NCBI GenBank assembly: GCA_947488755.1
Contig: CANLAD010000001.1
Location: 572,247-636,246, forward strand
Source: an uncultured Erythrobacter sp.
GTDB lineage: Bacteria > Pseudomonadota > Alphaproteobacteria > Sphingomonadales > Sphingomonadaceae
DNA: 64,000 nt
Reading direction: 5' to 3'
This document shows, piece by piece, positions 17,017 through 27,525 of the stretch. The position numbers were made by a program, and so were the translations under genes. Position 1 is the stretch's first letter; every line of letters begins with the position of its first letter. A model generated the notes under the pieces. That model was given only the letters and a program-made list of their open reading frames with translations. It ran no database searches and was not told the origin of the DNA.

Positions 17017-17480
17017 TGAGCGAGATGGGAAAAGTCCCCTCCTCTTCAGAGGAGGGGGTTGGGGGTGGTGGCGTGTCGAGAAAGACGCTCCTCAATCGTG
17101 CAAAAACAATGCGCAGGAACCCGACCGAGCCTGAGAAGATACTCTGGAACCAACTCAGGCAAAGTCGGCTGCTTGAATTCAAGTTCAGGCGGCAAGCGGT
17201 AATCGGGCAGCGGATCGTGGATTTCTTCTGCCCGGAAAAAGGGCTCATCATTGAGGTGGACGGTCATACGCACGATCCGGCTCACGATGCGGTTCTCGAC
17301 GCGCAAATGATCGCGCACTTCGGGTTTCGCACGGTGCGGTTTACGAACTCCGAAGTGATGGAAAACATCGAGGGTGTGCTGCTTCGCTTGGTTGAAGTGC
17401 TCGAATGTGCGCCGGATCGCTGGCCGGGCCGTTGCGCCCACCACCCCCAAACCCCCTCCTCTGAAGAAGAGGGGGCCTAA
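17016..17480 (+). CDS. DUF559 (Vsr-like nuclease fold) protein flanked by inverted palindromes
   Basis: A 154-residue protein of the DUF559 family, related to very-short-patch-repair-type PD-(D/E)XK endonucleases. Core residues 22-130 match the family: RAKTMRRNPTEPEKILW, FKFRRQAVIGQRIVDF with D69, GLIIEVDGHTHD with E80 and D82, and FRTVRFTNSEVMENIEGV. The ends are odd: residues 7-19 and about 141-154 (PSSSEEGVGGGG and HHPQTPSSEEEGA) are translations of the two inverted palindromes. ATG at 17016 follows GGAGGGGG and overlaps the recN stop by one base; a GTG at 17073, just inside the left repeat, may be the ancestral start. It separates recN from ligA. Nuclease activity is inferred from fold only. 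Confidence 0.88.
   Translation: MSEMGKVPSSSEEGVGGGGVSRKTLLNRAKTMRRNPTEPEKILWNQLRQSRLLEFKFRRQAVIGQRIVDFFCPEKGLIIEVDGHTHDPAHDAVLDAQMIAHFGFRTVRFTNSEVMENIEGVLLRLVEVLECAPDRWPGRCAHHPQTPSSEEEGA
17036..17075. repeat. Left inverted palindrome of the DUF559 unit
   Basis: A perfect 10-base palindrome, CCCCTCCTCT then TC then AGAGGAGGGG (17036-17057), followed by GTTGGGGGTGGTGGCG on the inner side. It is the reverse complement of the right-hand copy at 17435-17476, apart from a few differences. It lies inside the DUF559 reading frame. Confidence 0.9.
17435..17476. repeat. Right inverted palindrome of the DUF559 unit
   Basis: CGCCCACCACCCCCAAA is followed by CCCCCTCCTCT, GA and AGAAGAGGGGG. The palindrome has one mismatch relative to the copy at 13569. 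It encodes the last residues of the DUF559 protein, and its purine-rich arm AGAAGAGGGGG sits just before the ligA GTG, where it probably serves as the ligA ribosome binding site. Confidence 0.88.
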
Positions 17481-19541
<2,061 letters not shown>

Positions 19542-19589
19542 GGCGGAAGAAAGGCAGGATAAATCAGCTGCTTGCTACGTTTGCGCTGC

Positions 19590-20714
19590 ATGGGGATCAC
19601 ATTGCGTTTCATTTCACTGCTGCTGCCGATCGTCGGGGCCGCTCTCGCCTTCGTCATCATGGCCGAACCGTCCGCCGCGCCGCAGACCCGCGTTGCGATC
19701 GAACCCCCGCCGAAGATCATCACGACGCCTGAAGAGCGGGCGTTCGAACAGGAGCTTGAGGAGATCGGCGCCAGCCTCGACGGGGTGGTCGGCATCGCGG
19801 TGGTCGATGTGGATGCCGAGCGTGCTTACGAGTTCAACGGAGACGCCCTGCTTCCCCAGCAAAGCGTGACCAAGTTGTGGGTCGCGCTCACGGCACTGGC
19901 GCAGGTCGATACGGGCGAGCTGAGCCTGGGTGAACAGGTAACGATCGGGCGCGAAGACCTGACCGTTTTTTATCAACCGATCCGCAACATCGTGCGATCG
20001 CGCGGCAGCTTCTCGACGGATTATCGCGATCTGATGGAGCGAGCCTTGGCCCGCAGTGACAATTCCGCGAACGACCGTCTGTTGCGTCGTGTCGGCGGGC
20101 CGCAGGTGGTGCAGGACTGGATCGATGCGCACGGGCTCGACGGTGTTCGTTTCGGCACTGATGAGCGCACAAAGCAGAGCGCGATTGCCGGGCTCGAATG
20201 GCGGCAGAGTTTCTCTTTTGGCAGCCGGTTCTTCGATGCGCGTGGCAATGTGCCCAGGGAGCAGCGGCGCGAGGCGTTCGAGAATTACCTTGCCGGACCG
20301 ATCGACGGGGCGACTCCCGTTGGCATTGCGAGAGCGCTGGCCGCGCTCGCGCGGGGCGAATTGCTGTCGGACCGCTCGACAAGGCTGATCCGCGACATAC
20401 TCGCTACGACCAGGAGCGGGCCACGGCGGCTCAAAGCGGGTGCGCCCGATGACTGGAGGGTCGAGCACAAGACCGGTACCGGCCAGTTCTTCGACGGCGA
20501 GCAATCGGGCTACAACGATGTCGGCCTGGTGACCGCTCCCGATGGCAGCGAATACGCCATCGCGGTGATGGTTGGCCGCACGCGTGAACCGACGCCTGCG
20601 CGGATGGAGATGATGCAGGCCGTCACCCGTGCGACGGCGGAGTTCCATCGCAAGCGGAGTTCACAACGGATCGCGTCGGACGCTGGCGACGAAAGTAACG
20701 ACACCAGCGCCTGA
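19590..20714 (+). CDS. Class A beta-lactamase-like serine hydrolase, atypical omega region
   Basis: A 374-residue exported or membrane-anchored protein (hydrophobic segment FISLLLPIVGAALAFVIMA near residues 7-25). Class A active-site motifs are present: SVTK with Ser92 and Lys95, SDN at 156-158 and KTG at 294-296. The region expected to hold the deacylating glutamate (ExxLN) reads DERTKQS near 191-197. About 34 extra residues lie between SDN and KTG compared with usual class A enzymes, including FSFGSRFFDARGNVPREQRR. It may be a slow or non-hydrolysing penicillin-interacting protein rather than a resistance enzyme. The start is uncertain: TTG at 19572 would add 6 residues. Confidence 0.85.
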   Translation: MGITLRFISLLLPIVGAALAFVIMAEPSAAPQTRVAIEPPPKIITTPEERAFEQELEEIGASLDGVVGIAVVDVDAERAYEFNGDALLPQQSVTKLWVALTALAQVDTGELSLGEQVTIGREDLTVFYQPIRNIVRSRGSFSTDYRDLMERALARSDNSANDRLLRRVGGPQVVQDWIDAHGLDGVRFGTDERTKQSAIAGLEWRQSFSFGSRFFDARGNVPREQRREAFENYLAGPIDGATPVGIARALAALARGELLSDRSTRLIRDILATTRSGPRRLKAGAPDDWRVEHKTGTGQFFDGEQSGYNDVGLVTAPDGSEYAIAVMVGRTREPTPARMEMMQAVTRATAEFHRKRSSQRIASDAGDESNDTSA

Positions 20715-20725
20715 CGCTAATCGCT

Positions 20726-21397
20726 TCAGTCGTTCGGCATGATGTAGATCTCGCGCACCGCTGCGGTTCGTGGCTGCGAGAGGGCGAACACCACTGCGCT
20801 CGCGACATCTTCGGGCTGGATCTTGTCGGGCTTGGCTTCATCGAAGAACGGGGTGTTGACCATTCCCGGCGCGATCACCGTCGCGCGGCCGCCCCATTCG
20901 CGCATCTCCTCGGCCAGGTTCTCGCCGAAGCCATGCACGAACCACTTGGTCGCTGAATAGACCGAGCCCTTCATGTTGTCGCGGCCCGCCTTTGACCCGG
21001 TGACAACGAAATGCCCCTTGGTTTTCTTCAAATGCGGGATCGCGGCGTGGGCGGTGTAGAGGACGGCGAGGATATTGATGTGGATCATGTCGTGCCAGGC
21101 TTCTGGATCGCCATTCTCCACACCGGCCTTCTCGACCCCGGTTCCGGCATTGGCGAAAACCGCGTCGATCCCGCCGAACTTCTCCGCCGTGAGCGAAAGC
21201 GCATCGGTGACGGCATCGCGCTTGGTCACGTCGCAGGGGATTGCAAGCGCGCTGTCACCGATCTCGCCCGCCAGTTTTTCGAGCTTGTCGGCGGAGCGGG
21301 CGCACAGGGCGACGTTCCAACCCGCCTCGGCAGCGGCGCGTGCGGTGGCAGCGCCAATGCCGGAGGAGGCGCCGGTGATGAAGAGGGTCTTTGCCAT
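20726..21397 (-). CDS. Short-chain dehydrogenase/reductase
   Basis: A 223-residue classical SDR. The cofactor motif TGASSGIG lies near residue 8, followed by NAG (FANAGTG) and the catalytic Ser...YSATK motif (VYSATKWFVHG). APGMVNTPFF is the usual post-active-site segment. It resembles the YdfG/serine-3-dehydrogenase-like group, but the substrate is unknown. AAAGGACA precedes the ATG at a loose distance. It is convergent with the class A beta-lactamase-like gene (11 bases between stops) and lies downstream of the DUF2459 gene on the same strand, 75 bases away. Confidence 0.9.
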   Translation of the reverse strand: MAKTLFITGASSGIGAATARAAAEAGWNVALCARSADKLEKLAGEIGDSALAIPCDVTKRDAVTDALSLTAEKFGGIDAVFANAGTGVEKAGVENGDPEAWHDMIHINILAVLYTAHAAIPHLKKTKGHFVVTGSKAGRDNMKGSVYSATKWFVHGFGENLAEEMREWGGRATVIAPGMVNTPFFDEAKPDKIQPEDVASAVVFALSQPRTAAVREIYIMPND

Positions 21398-21472
21398 GAT
21401 GAATTGTCCTTTGAATTGTTAACAGCTCGGACAATCAAGGGGCGAGACGCGCCTCGCGTTCCCAGAAAAGCG

Positions 21473-22168
21473 TCATTCGCTCGGGGGAGACACCCACTTC
21501 ATCACCCCACCGGACAGCGGGGTCCAGAATCCCGTTCCGATACCCGCGTCGGCAAGCCGGTCACTGGTCCACTGGTTGCAGGTGTTGCCGAGGTGATAGC
21601 GCCCGCGCGCGGTGTAGAACACATCGTGGCGCTCGTAACCGGGAATGATTTCGCGCGAGCCAGGGGGATCGAGCTGTGCGGCGATTTGGCTTGCAAGGGC
21701 GCGGTATTCGCTCGGCCTGAGGTGCAGCAGGCGATAGTCCTGTGAAGGCGCGGGACGGACGTAATGCGCGATGTGAATGATACCCTCTCCGCCGATCAGC
21801 GCGCGCGCCGCCGTCAACGGATCGAGATCGGACCAGGTCGGGGTCTCGAGGAAAAACGCCCGCTCTCCCCAGCTCACCGCGACATGGGTGTAGGCGCGAT
21901 GGGGCGCTGCGATGTCCTCGGCGGGGAACACCGCGCGCCAGTCCATTTCGGGCGTCGTGAGAGGCATCGCGATTTCCGTATGCACACCGTTAGTCCCGAT
22001 CAGCACCGGCACAGTGCGTCCCGCCATCGGATCAGCCTGCGTCCAGTTTCCATTGCGCGGGATGGAGGAGCCGATCCACGCCGACAGCGCGAACAAAACG
22101 ACCGCTGCGACCGCGACCCCGGCAGCCACCGCCGCGATCCGCGCCAGCTTTGCACCGTTACCGAGCAC
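21473..22168 (-). CDS. DUF2459 family (TIGR02117) membrane-anchored protein
   Basis: A 231-residue protein with an N-terminal membrane anchor or signal (ARIAAVAAGVAVAAVVLFALSAW) and the DUF2459 body: VLIGTNGVHTEIAMPL, VAVSWGERAFFLETPTWSDL and TCNQWTSDRLADAGI. The GNTCNQWT segment, with a conserved cysteine, and the HTE segment are typical of this family, whose function is unknown; links with PHA-producing bacteria are noted in its TIGR description as I recall it. The start is taken as the GTG at 22168, overlapping the prmA 3-prime end by 11 bases. The open frame continues to 22360 but would run antisense-like through prmA. Confidence 0.82.
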   Translation of the reverse strand: MLGNGAKLARIAAVAAGVAVAAVVLFALSAWIGSSIPRNGNWTQADPMAGRTVPVLIGTNGVHTEIAMPLTTPEMDWRAVFPAEDIAAPHRAYTHVAVSWGERAFFLETPTWSDLDPLTAARALIGGEGIIHIAHYVRPAPSQDYRLLHLRPSEYRALASQIAAQLDPPGSREIIPGYERHDVFYTARGRYHLGNTCNQWTSDRLADAGIGTGFWTPLSGGVMKWVSPPSE

Positions 22169-23096
22169 GGCGCCGCCGCAACCACACGATCGCCCAGTCA
22201 CCGCGCTCAAGCCGTGCCGCCTGCCGGAAGCCTGCGCGGCGGTAGGCGCGACGAACCGCCGCTTCCTGATCGCCCGCCAGCAGCCCTGCAAGCAGCACGC
22301 TGCCACCGGGGGGGACCGCCTTGGCGAAGTCCGGAGCAAGCTCCACCAGCGGCCCTGCAAGGATGTTCGCGATCAGCAGGTCGTAAGGTCCACGAAGACG
22401 CAGCAGATCATCGTCCATCCCCGGCGCGACGACCATCGTCAGCTGCCCGCGACCCGGTCCCGGTTTGATCGAATTGAGCTTCACATTCTCCTCGACGACC
22501 TCTGCGCAGACCGGGTCGATATCCGATGCCGTGACGTAGGCTCCGGGCCACAGCGCGCTTGCCGCCATGGCGAGCAGCCCGGTACCCGTGCCGATATCGG
22601 CGATGTGGCGGGGATGCATTCCGCTCGCCTTCATGCGCGCCAGCATCTCGAGACACCCGGCGGTGGTCCGGTGCTGCCCCGTGCCGAACGCCTGCGCGGC
22701 AGGGATCACGAAGTCTATGGCGCTCTCGTCAGCATTGAACTCGGGAGTATGAATGTAGAACGGACCCGCGCGGATCGGTTGCGCGCCCTGTTGGCTCAGC
22801 GCGAGCCAGTCCTGCGCGGGCAATTTCTCGGCGGTGATTGCGGGTGGATCGCGATCGAACAGCGCGCGCATCGCGTCTTTCTGCGCCTTTGCCGGACGAC
22901 GCGGATACCACCCTTCGAGCACCCATTCCTGCGGTCGATCTTCCGACACCTCGTGCCCCGCGATGACCAGTTCGGGATCCCAATCCTCGATCTCGTCGTG
23001 GGCAAGGAGCGCGGCCTGAACAATTTTCTTCGGCGCGAAAGCGGTGAGTTTCCAGCTATCGGGCGGGTTATCTGACAAAGCTTGCTCCATTGGCAT
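22158..23096 (-). CDS. prmA: Ribosomal protein L11 methyltransferase
   Basis: A 312-residue PrmA. The N-terminal substrate-recognition domain is followed by the conserved AQAFGTGQHRTT segment, the SAM-binding motif DIGTGTGLLAMAA, and the catalytic-loop LLIANILAGPL. It trimethylates residues of ribosomal protein L11. The start at 23096 overlaps the 3-prime end of the upstream SDR by 29 bases; an in-frame ATG at 23090 is an alternative. With the SDR upstream and DUF2459 downstream it forms a tightly packed minus-strand cluster. Confidence 0.93.
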   Translation of the reverse strand: MPMEQALSDNPPDSWKLTAFAPKKIVQAALLAHDEIEDWDPELVIAGHEVSEDRPQEWVLEGWYPRRPAKAQKDAMRALFDRDPPAITAEKLPAQDWLALSQQGAQPIRAGPFYIHTPEFNADESAIDFVIPAAQAFGTGQHRTTAGCLEMLARMKASGMHPRHIADIGTGTGLLAMAASALWPGAYVTASDIDPVCAEVVEENVKLNSIKPGPGRGQLTMVVAPGMDDDLLRLRGPYDLLIANILAGPLVELAPDFAKAVPPGGSVLLAGLLAGDQEAAVRRAYRRAGFRQAARLERGDWAIVWLRRRRAR

Positions 23097-23787
23097 CGAT
23101 CACCGCGCCCGTCATGCTGGGCGGTGCGTCCAGTGTGCAGAACGCGATGATGCGCGCGATCTCTTCTGGCTCTGCCACCCGTCCGAGCGGAATGTCGGCG
23201 AGCAGGCCGGGGCCGCCCCGGCTTTCGAGATAGTCGCCCGCCATCGCGGTGTCGACGAAGCCCGGGGTGATGGCAAAGCTGAGTATGCCCTCATTCGCAT
23301 AGGCGCGTGCAATGGTTTTGTGCATCGCCACCATTCCGCCTTTTGCCGCAGCATAATGCCAGTGCGCGGGCGAATCCCCGCGATAGGCCGCCCGGCTTGC
23401 GACATGGACCAGACGCCCGCGCACGCCATTGCCCGCGCGGTTCAACCAATGCCGGACCGCAAACCGGCTGAGCTGCGCTGAGGCGGTGAGGTTGATGCGC
23501 AGCGTCTCCTCCCAACTATCGAGCCATTCGATGTCGGAGGCGTCGATCGGATTGGCCGCGAACAGTCCCGCATTGTTGACCACTGCGGCGATATCGCCGC
23601 CGCTGCGGTCCAGTGCTTCTTCCCATAACAACTGCGCGGCCATTGGTTCGCGGAAGTCGGTGCCGACCCTGTCGCTGTCACCTGCGCGGCTCTGGTGGCC
23701 GATCACTTCGACACCGCGTTCGCGCAAAGCGGCTGCCGCTGCCGCGCCGATGCCGCGGCTCGATCCGGTGAGAAGAATGTAAGTCAT
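23068..23787 (-). CDS. Short-chain dehydrogenase/reductase
   Basis: A 239-residue SDR beginning MTYILLTGSSRGIG (cofactor motif at residues 7-14). It has NNAG (VVNNAGLF), the catalytic HYAAAK motif after VASRAAYRG, and the C-terminal segment MTGAVIDANGASFVR, typical of FabG-like members. The substrate is unknown. A longer opening from 23967 is rejected because the canonical N-terminus starts at 23787. It is divergent from sdhC, with 105 bases between starts, so both promoters must lie there. Confidence 0.9.
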   Translation of the reverse strand: MTYILLTGSSRGIGAAAAAALRERGVEVIGHQSRAGDSDRVGTDFREPMAAQLLWEEALDRSGGDIAAVVNNAGLFAANPIDASDIEWLDSWEETLRINLTASAQLSRFAVRHWLNRAGNGVRGRLVHVASRAAYRGDSPAHWHYAAAKGGMVAMHKTIARAYANEGILSFAITPGFVDTAMAGDYLESRGGPGLLADIPLGRVAEPEEIARIIAFCTLDAPPSMTGAVIDANGASFVR

Positions 23788-23892
23788 GCAAGTGCATATC
23801 GTGAACTTTGCAAGCAGTGTCGAGCGCGACGACCTTGCCTCGCGCGGTTCAGACGCTAAGTGTCCAGTGGTAATCTGCGAAATGGGATATTC

Positions 23893-24288
23893 ATGAACCA
23901 ACGACCGCTTTCTCCTCACCTCCAGATCTGGCGGTGGGGGCCACACATGCTGGTGTCGATCCTGCATCGGGCGACGGGCGATGGCATGGCGCTGGTCGGG
24001 CTGGTGCTTTTGATCTGGTGGCTGGGCGCTCTCGCGAGCGGACCGGAGGCCTATGAAACGTTTCTATTCTTCGCCGGCTCGCCGTTCGGGCTGGTGGTGC
24101 TGGTCGGACTGACCTGGGCGTTCTTCACGCACATGATGAGCGGGCTGCGCCACTTCGTGCTCGATATCGGCGCTGGATATGAGCTCGACACCAATCGCTT
24201 CTGGTCGATTGCCTCGCCAATTATCGCGATCGTTCTGACGGCGGCGATGTGGACCTTTATCGTACTGCGCGACGGGGGGATCTCCTGA
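23893..24288 (+). CDS. sdhC: Succinate dehydrogenase cytochrome b556 subunit
   Basis: A 131-residue membrane subunit of complex II. The N-terminal signature RPLSPHLQIWRWGPHMLVSILHR includes the SPHL-SI-HR pattern involved in quinone and heme binding. Three membrane helices follow, with heme-ligand-type HMMSGLRHF before the last. It anchors SdhA/SdhB and passes electrons to ubiquinone. The ATG at 23893 is preceded by GGGA. Its TGA overlaps the sdhD ATG by one base. It is the first gene of the sdhCDA operon. Confidence 0.95.
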   Translation: MNQRPLSPHLQIWRWGPHMLVSILHRATGDGMALVGLVLLIWWLGALASGPEAYETFLFFAGSPFGLVVLVGLTWAFFTHMMSGLRHFVLDIGAGYELDTNRFWSIASPIIAIVLTAAMWTFIVLRDGGIS

Positions 24289-24674
24289 TGGGTAGCGGCA
24301 CGTCGCTAGGCAAGGTTCGCGGGCTGGGATCGGCGCATCATGGCGGCCATCACTGGTTGCTGCAGCGCACGACCGCGATCGGCAATCTGGTATTGATGAC
24401 CTGGCTGCTCGTAAGCTTCCTCGCGCTCGGTGATTTCAGCCACGCAAGCGTCGCGGGCTGGCTGTCGCAGCCGATCGCGGCGGTGCCGATGATGCTGCTG
24501 ATCGTCAGCCTGTTCTGGCACGCGCGGCTGGGGCTGCAGGTGCTGATCGAGGATTACATCCATCAGGCGGGCACCAAATTCGGCCTGCTGTCGGCGCTCA
24601 ATCTCGCCGTCATCGGCGGCGCAGCCTTCGGTATTTTCAGCGTCGCGCGTCTCGCAATTCTAGGAACAGCATAA
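24288..24674 (+). CDS. sdhD: Succinate dehydrogenase membrane anchor subunit
   Basis: A 128-residue three-helix membrane protein with the SdhD signature [21 protein letters not shown] near the N-terminus and the heme-ligand region [17 protein letters not shown]. Together with SdhC it forms the membrane domain of succinate:ubiquinone oxidoreductase. The start overlaps the sdhC stop (TGATG), and its TAA overlaps the sdhA ATG by one base, indicating translational coupling throughout the operon. Confidence 0.94.
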   Translation: MGSGTSLGKVRGLGSAHHGGHHWLLQRTTAIGNLVLMTWLLVSFLALGDFSHASVAGWLSQPIAAVPMMLLIVSLFWHARLGLQVLIEDYIHQAGTKFGLLSALNLAVIGGAAFGIFSVARLAILGTA

Positions 24675-26527
24675 TGGCAACCGCTCCCGCAAACGACGCC
24701 GGTCCCTCGCTCAAGGGCTCTTACAAGATCGTCGATCACACCTACGACGTGGTTGTGGTGGGTGCTGGCGGATCGGGCTTGCGCGCAACAATGGGCGCGG
24801 CTGAGGCCGGGCTTCGCACTGCCAACATTTCGAAGGTCTTTCCAACCCGCTCGCACACCGTGGCGGCGCAGGGCGGGATCGCGGCGAGCCTTGGCAACAA
24901 CACGCCCGATCACTGGACCTGGCATATGTACGACACCGTCAAGGGGTCGGACTGGCTGGGCGATCAGGACGCGATTGAGTATCTCGCGCGTGAGGCCCCG
25001 CAGGCGGTCTATGAGCTGGAACATGCGGGTGTGCCGTTCAGCCGTAACGAAGACGGCACGATCTATCAGCGCCCGTTCGGCGGGCACATGCAGAACATGG
25101 GCGAGGGGCCGCCGGTTCAGCGCACCTGCGCCGCCGCCGACCGAACGGGGCACGCCATGCTCCATGCGCTCTATCAGCAGAGCCTCAAATACGACGCCGA
25201 TTTCTTCATCGAGTATTTCGCGCTCGACCTCATCATGTCGGACGTCGGAGGTGAGAAGAAGTGCGTCGGCGTGATGGCCATGTGCCTCGATGACGGCACG
25301 ATCCACCGCTTCCGTGCACAAAGCGTGGTGCTGGCAACCGGCGGCTATGGCCGGTGCTATTACACGGCGACCAGCGCGCATACCTGCACCGGCGATGGCG
25401 GCGGCATGGTGCTGCGCGCAGGATTGCCGCTGCAGGACATGGAGTTCATCCAGTTCCACCCCACCGGCATCTATGGTGCGGGCGTCCTCATCACCGAAGG
25501 CGCGCGGGGCGAGGGCGGATACCTCACCAATTCCGAAGGCGAGCGCTTCATGGAGCGCTATGCGCCCAGCGCGAAGGATCTCGCCAGTCGCGATGTCGTC
25601 AGCCGTTCGATGGCGCTTGAAATGCGCGAAGGGCGCGGCGTTGGCGCGGATGGCGACCATATCCACCTGCACCTCGATCACATCGATCCCAAGGTGCTGG
25701 CCGAGCGGCTGCCGGGCATCACCGAAAGCGGCAAGATCTTCGCAGGCGTCGATCTGACGCGCGAGGCTTTGCCCGTCACGCCGACCGTTCACTACAACAT
25801 GGGCGGTATTCAGTGCGACTATCACGGGCGGGTTGTGACAATCGGTCCTGATGGCGATCCCGATGCGGTGGTTCCCGGCCTCTATGCCGTGGGCGAAGCG
25901 GCTTGCGTCTCGGTCCACGGCGCCAACCGTCTGGGTTCGAACTCGCTCATCGACCTTGTCGTGTTCGGCCGTGCGACTGGCCTGCACCTCAAGGAGAACC
26001 TGAAGCCCGGTGCCAGCCAGCCCGAACTGCCTGGCGACAGCGCTGACTTCGCGCTCACCCGGCTCGACCATTTCCGCCATGCCGATGGCGGCTCACCGAC
26101 AGCGGCGATCCGGTCCGACATGCAGAAGGCGATGCAGGCGCATTGCGCGGTGTTCCGCGATCAGAAGCTGATGGACGAAGGCGTGCAGAAGCTTGCCGAC
26201 CAGAACAAGCGGATGGAGGACATCCATGTCACCGACCGCTCGATGATCTGGAACAGCGACCTGATCGAGACACTCGAACTCGACAATCTGATGGCGCAGG
26301 CGAACGTCACCATCGCTTCTGCCGCAAACCGCAAGGAAAGCCGCGGCGCTCACGCGCATGAGGATTATCCAGACCGCAACGACGCGGAATGGATGAAGCA
26401 CACCGTCGCCTGGTTCGATGGTTGGGGCGGGCGCGGCTCGAACATTCGCATCGATTACCGCCCGGTCCACGAATATACGCTGACCGACGACGCTGAATAT
26501 ATCGAGCCCAAGGCGCGGGTGTACTGA
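24674..26527 (+). CDS. sdhA: Succinate dehydrogenase flavoprotein subunit
   Basis: A 617-residue flavoprotein that oxidises succinate to fumarate. The FAD-binding [12 protein letters not shown] motif lies near residue 31, the FAD-attachment segment [10 protein letters not shown] follows, and the active-site region includes [12 protein letters not shown] and the arginine-containing LASRDVVSR. The C-terminal domain ends [10 protein letters not shown]. It normally works with the iron-sulfur subunit SdhB, but no sdhB follows here: the next gene encodes a C13 peptidase. A hairpin just after the stop may terminate the operon. Confidence 0.97.
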   Translation: MATAPANDAGPSLKGSYKIVDHTYDVVVVGAGGSGLRATMGAAEAGLRTANISKVFPTRSHTVAAQGGIAASLGNNTPDHWTWHMYDTVKGSDWLGDQDAIEYLAREAPQAVYELEHAGVPFSRNEDGTIYQRPFGGHMQNMGEGPPVQRTCAAADRTGHAMLHALYQQSLKYDADFFIEYFALDLIMSDVGGEKKCVGVMAMCLDDGTIHRFRAQSVVLATGGYGRCYYTATSAHTCTGDGGGMVLRAGLPLQDMEFIQFHPTGIYGAGVLITEGARGEGGYLTNSEGERFMERYAPSAKDLASRDVVSRSMALEMREGRGVGADGDHIHLHLDHIDPKVLAERLPGITESGKIFAGVDLTREALPVTPTVHYNMGGIQCDYHGRVVTIGPDGDPDAVVPGLYAVGEAACVSVHGANRLGSNSLIDLVVFGRATGLHLKENLKPGASQPELPGDSADFALTRLDHFRHADGGSPTAAIRSDMQKAMQAHCAVFRDQKLMDEGVQKLADQNKRMEDIHVTDRSMIWNSDLIETLELDNLMAQANVTIASAANRKESRGAHAHEDYPDRNDAEWMKHTVAWFDGWGGRGSNIRIDYRPVHEYTLTDDAEYIEPKARVY

Positions 26528-27525
26528 TCAGGACGGCCCGGCGAACCCCCTTATGGACGTTCGCCGGGCTTTGTCTTGCGGGCGCTCTCGCGATTGCTGC
26601 GGGCGCCGGGCGCAGCGAGCCTTCGCCCGAACCGCCTCAGCATACCGAACCATTCCCAAATCTGGGAGTTGGAGGCACGCGCGAAGAGGTGCTTGAGAGC
26701 CTTGAGCAGGCACCGCAATTTCGTCGGGAAATACCCGCCCGCGAGTTGCTCGAGCAGCGTCGTCGGCTCGACGCCGCACTCAACGCGCTCGAACCGCAGC
26801 GACCCGGAACAATCGACGCCTATGTGGTGAGCATCGCGCTCGACAGCGATCCCGTGTTCGCTCGCGAGGCGCGCGAGGCCGGGCGAGTGCTGGCAAAGCG
26901 CTATGATGCGGATGGGCGGACTCTGGTTCTTGCCGGATCGGACGGAGCGCGCGACGATCATCCGCATGGGTCGATCGAAGCGCTATTCGCAGCGCTCGCG
27001 GGCGTCGCCGAAATCCTCAATCCGCGTGAGGATGTGCTGGTGCTCTACACGACGAGCCACGGGCTGAAGGTCGGCCTCGCCTACCATTACGGCGATGCAG
27101 GCTACGGCATCCTTTCACCCGAGCGGCTGCGCGACGTGTTCGCCGAGTTGGGCATCGAGCGCCGCATCCTTATCATCAATGCGTGCTTTTCCGGCGTGTT
27201 CATTCCCCCGCTAGCGGGACCAGACACAGCGATCCTGACGGCTGCCTCGGCGGAGCGCAGCTCATTCGGGTGCGAGGCCGACAATGACTGGACCTTCTAC
27301 GGCGACGCTCTGGTGAACAACGCGCTGCGCAGGCCGCAGCCGCTGGCCGACGCCGCGCGCGAAGCAAGCCAGGCGGTCGCGGGGTGGGAAACCGAAAGAC
27401 GGCTGCTCGCGTCGCTGCCACAAAGCGCCATTGGAGAAGGTGCGAGCGAATGGCTGTCGGTGCTGGAGGCGCGCATGCCCGGGATCGCTGGCGAACCGGT
27501 CGGACGGCCCGCAACTGCTGACTAA
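26524..27525 (+). CDS. C13 (legumain-type) cysteine peptidase with signal peptide, start codon unclear
   Basis: The body matches peptidase family C13: [32 protein letters not shown] with the catalytic His, [15 protein letters not shown] with the catalytic Cys, and [12 protein letters not shown]. Numbered from 26524, these are His179 and Cys221. The first ordinary start codon is the GTG at 26689, but the same frame is open upstream and encodes a convincing signal peptide, [19 protein letters not shown] then LAIAAGAG. Only CTG at 26524 (a CTGA overlap with the sdhA stop) or ATC at 26527 could initiate it. The start given is therefore a hypothesis. The stop overlaps the convergent cyclophilin stop by 4 bases. 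Confidence 0.75.
   Translation: MIRTARRTPLWTFAGLCLAGALAIAAGAGRSEPSPEPPQHTEPFPNLGVGGTREEVLESLEQAPQFRREIPARELLEQRRRLDAALNALEPQRPGTIDAYVVSIALDSDPVFAREAREAGRVLAKRYDADGRTLVLAGSDGARDDHPHGSIEALFAALAGVAEILNPREDVLVLYTTSHGLKVGLAYHYGDAGYGILSPERLRDVFAELGIERRILIINACFSGVFIPPLAGPDTAILTAASAERSSFGCEADNDWTFYGDALVNNALRRPQPLADAAREASQAVAGWETERRLLASLPQSAIGEGASEWLSVLEARMPGIAGEPVGRPATAD
26536..26569 (+). terminator. Terminator-like hairpin directly after sdhA
   Basis: A perfect 11-base inverted repeat, GCCCGGCGAAC (26536-26546) and GTTCGCCGGGC (26559-26569), with a 12-base loop, followed by TTTGTCTT. It begins 9 bases after the sdhA stop and fits a rho-independent terminator or 3-prime stabiliser. It lies within the presumed signal-peptide coding region of the C13 peptidase, so it could also limit that gene's expression. 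Confidence 0.7.

Larger units (their letters stand above)
17036..17476 (+). mobile_element. Candidate DUF559-REP unit inserted between recN and ligA
   Basis: A 441-base unit made of a DUF559 gene core bounded by two about 40-base GC-rich repeats in inverted orientation, with palindromes outermost and G-rich/C-rich arms facing inwards. A third, solo copy of the same repeat lies at 13569. The unit ends 4 bases before the ligA start and begins 20 bases after the recN stop. No transposase and no obvious target duplication were seen. Mobility is inferred from the inverted symmetry, the repeat copies and the position between two core genes. Confidence 0.4.

Noticed and set aside
24563..26080. 505-codon open frame antisense to sdhA
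   Set aside because: It lies entirely opposite a certain gene, has no ribosome binding site or domain, and is the type of long antisense frame expected in GC-rich DNA.
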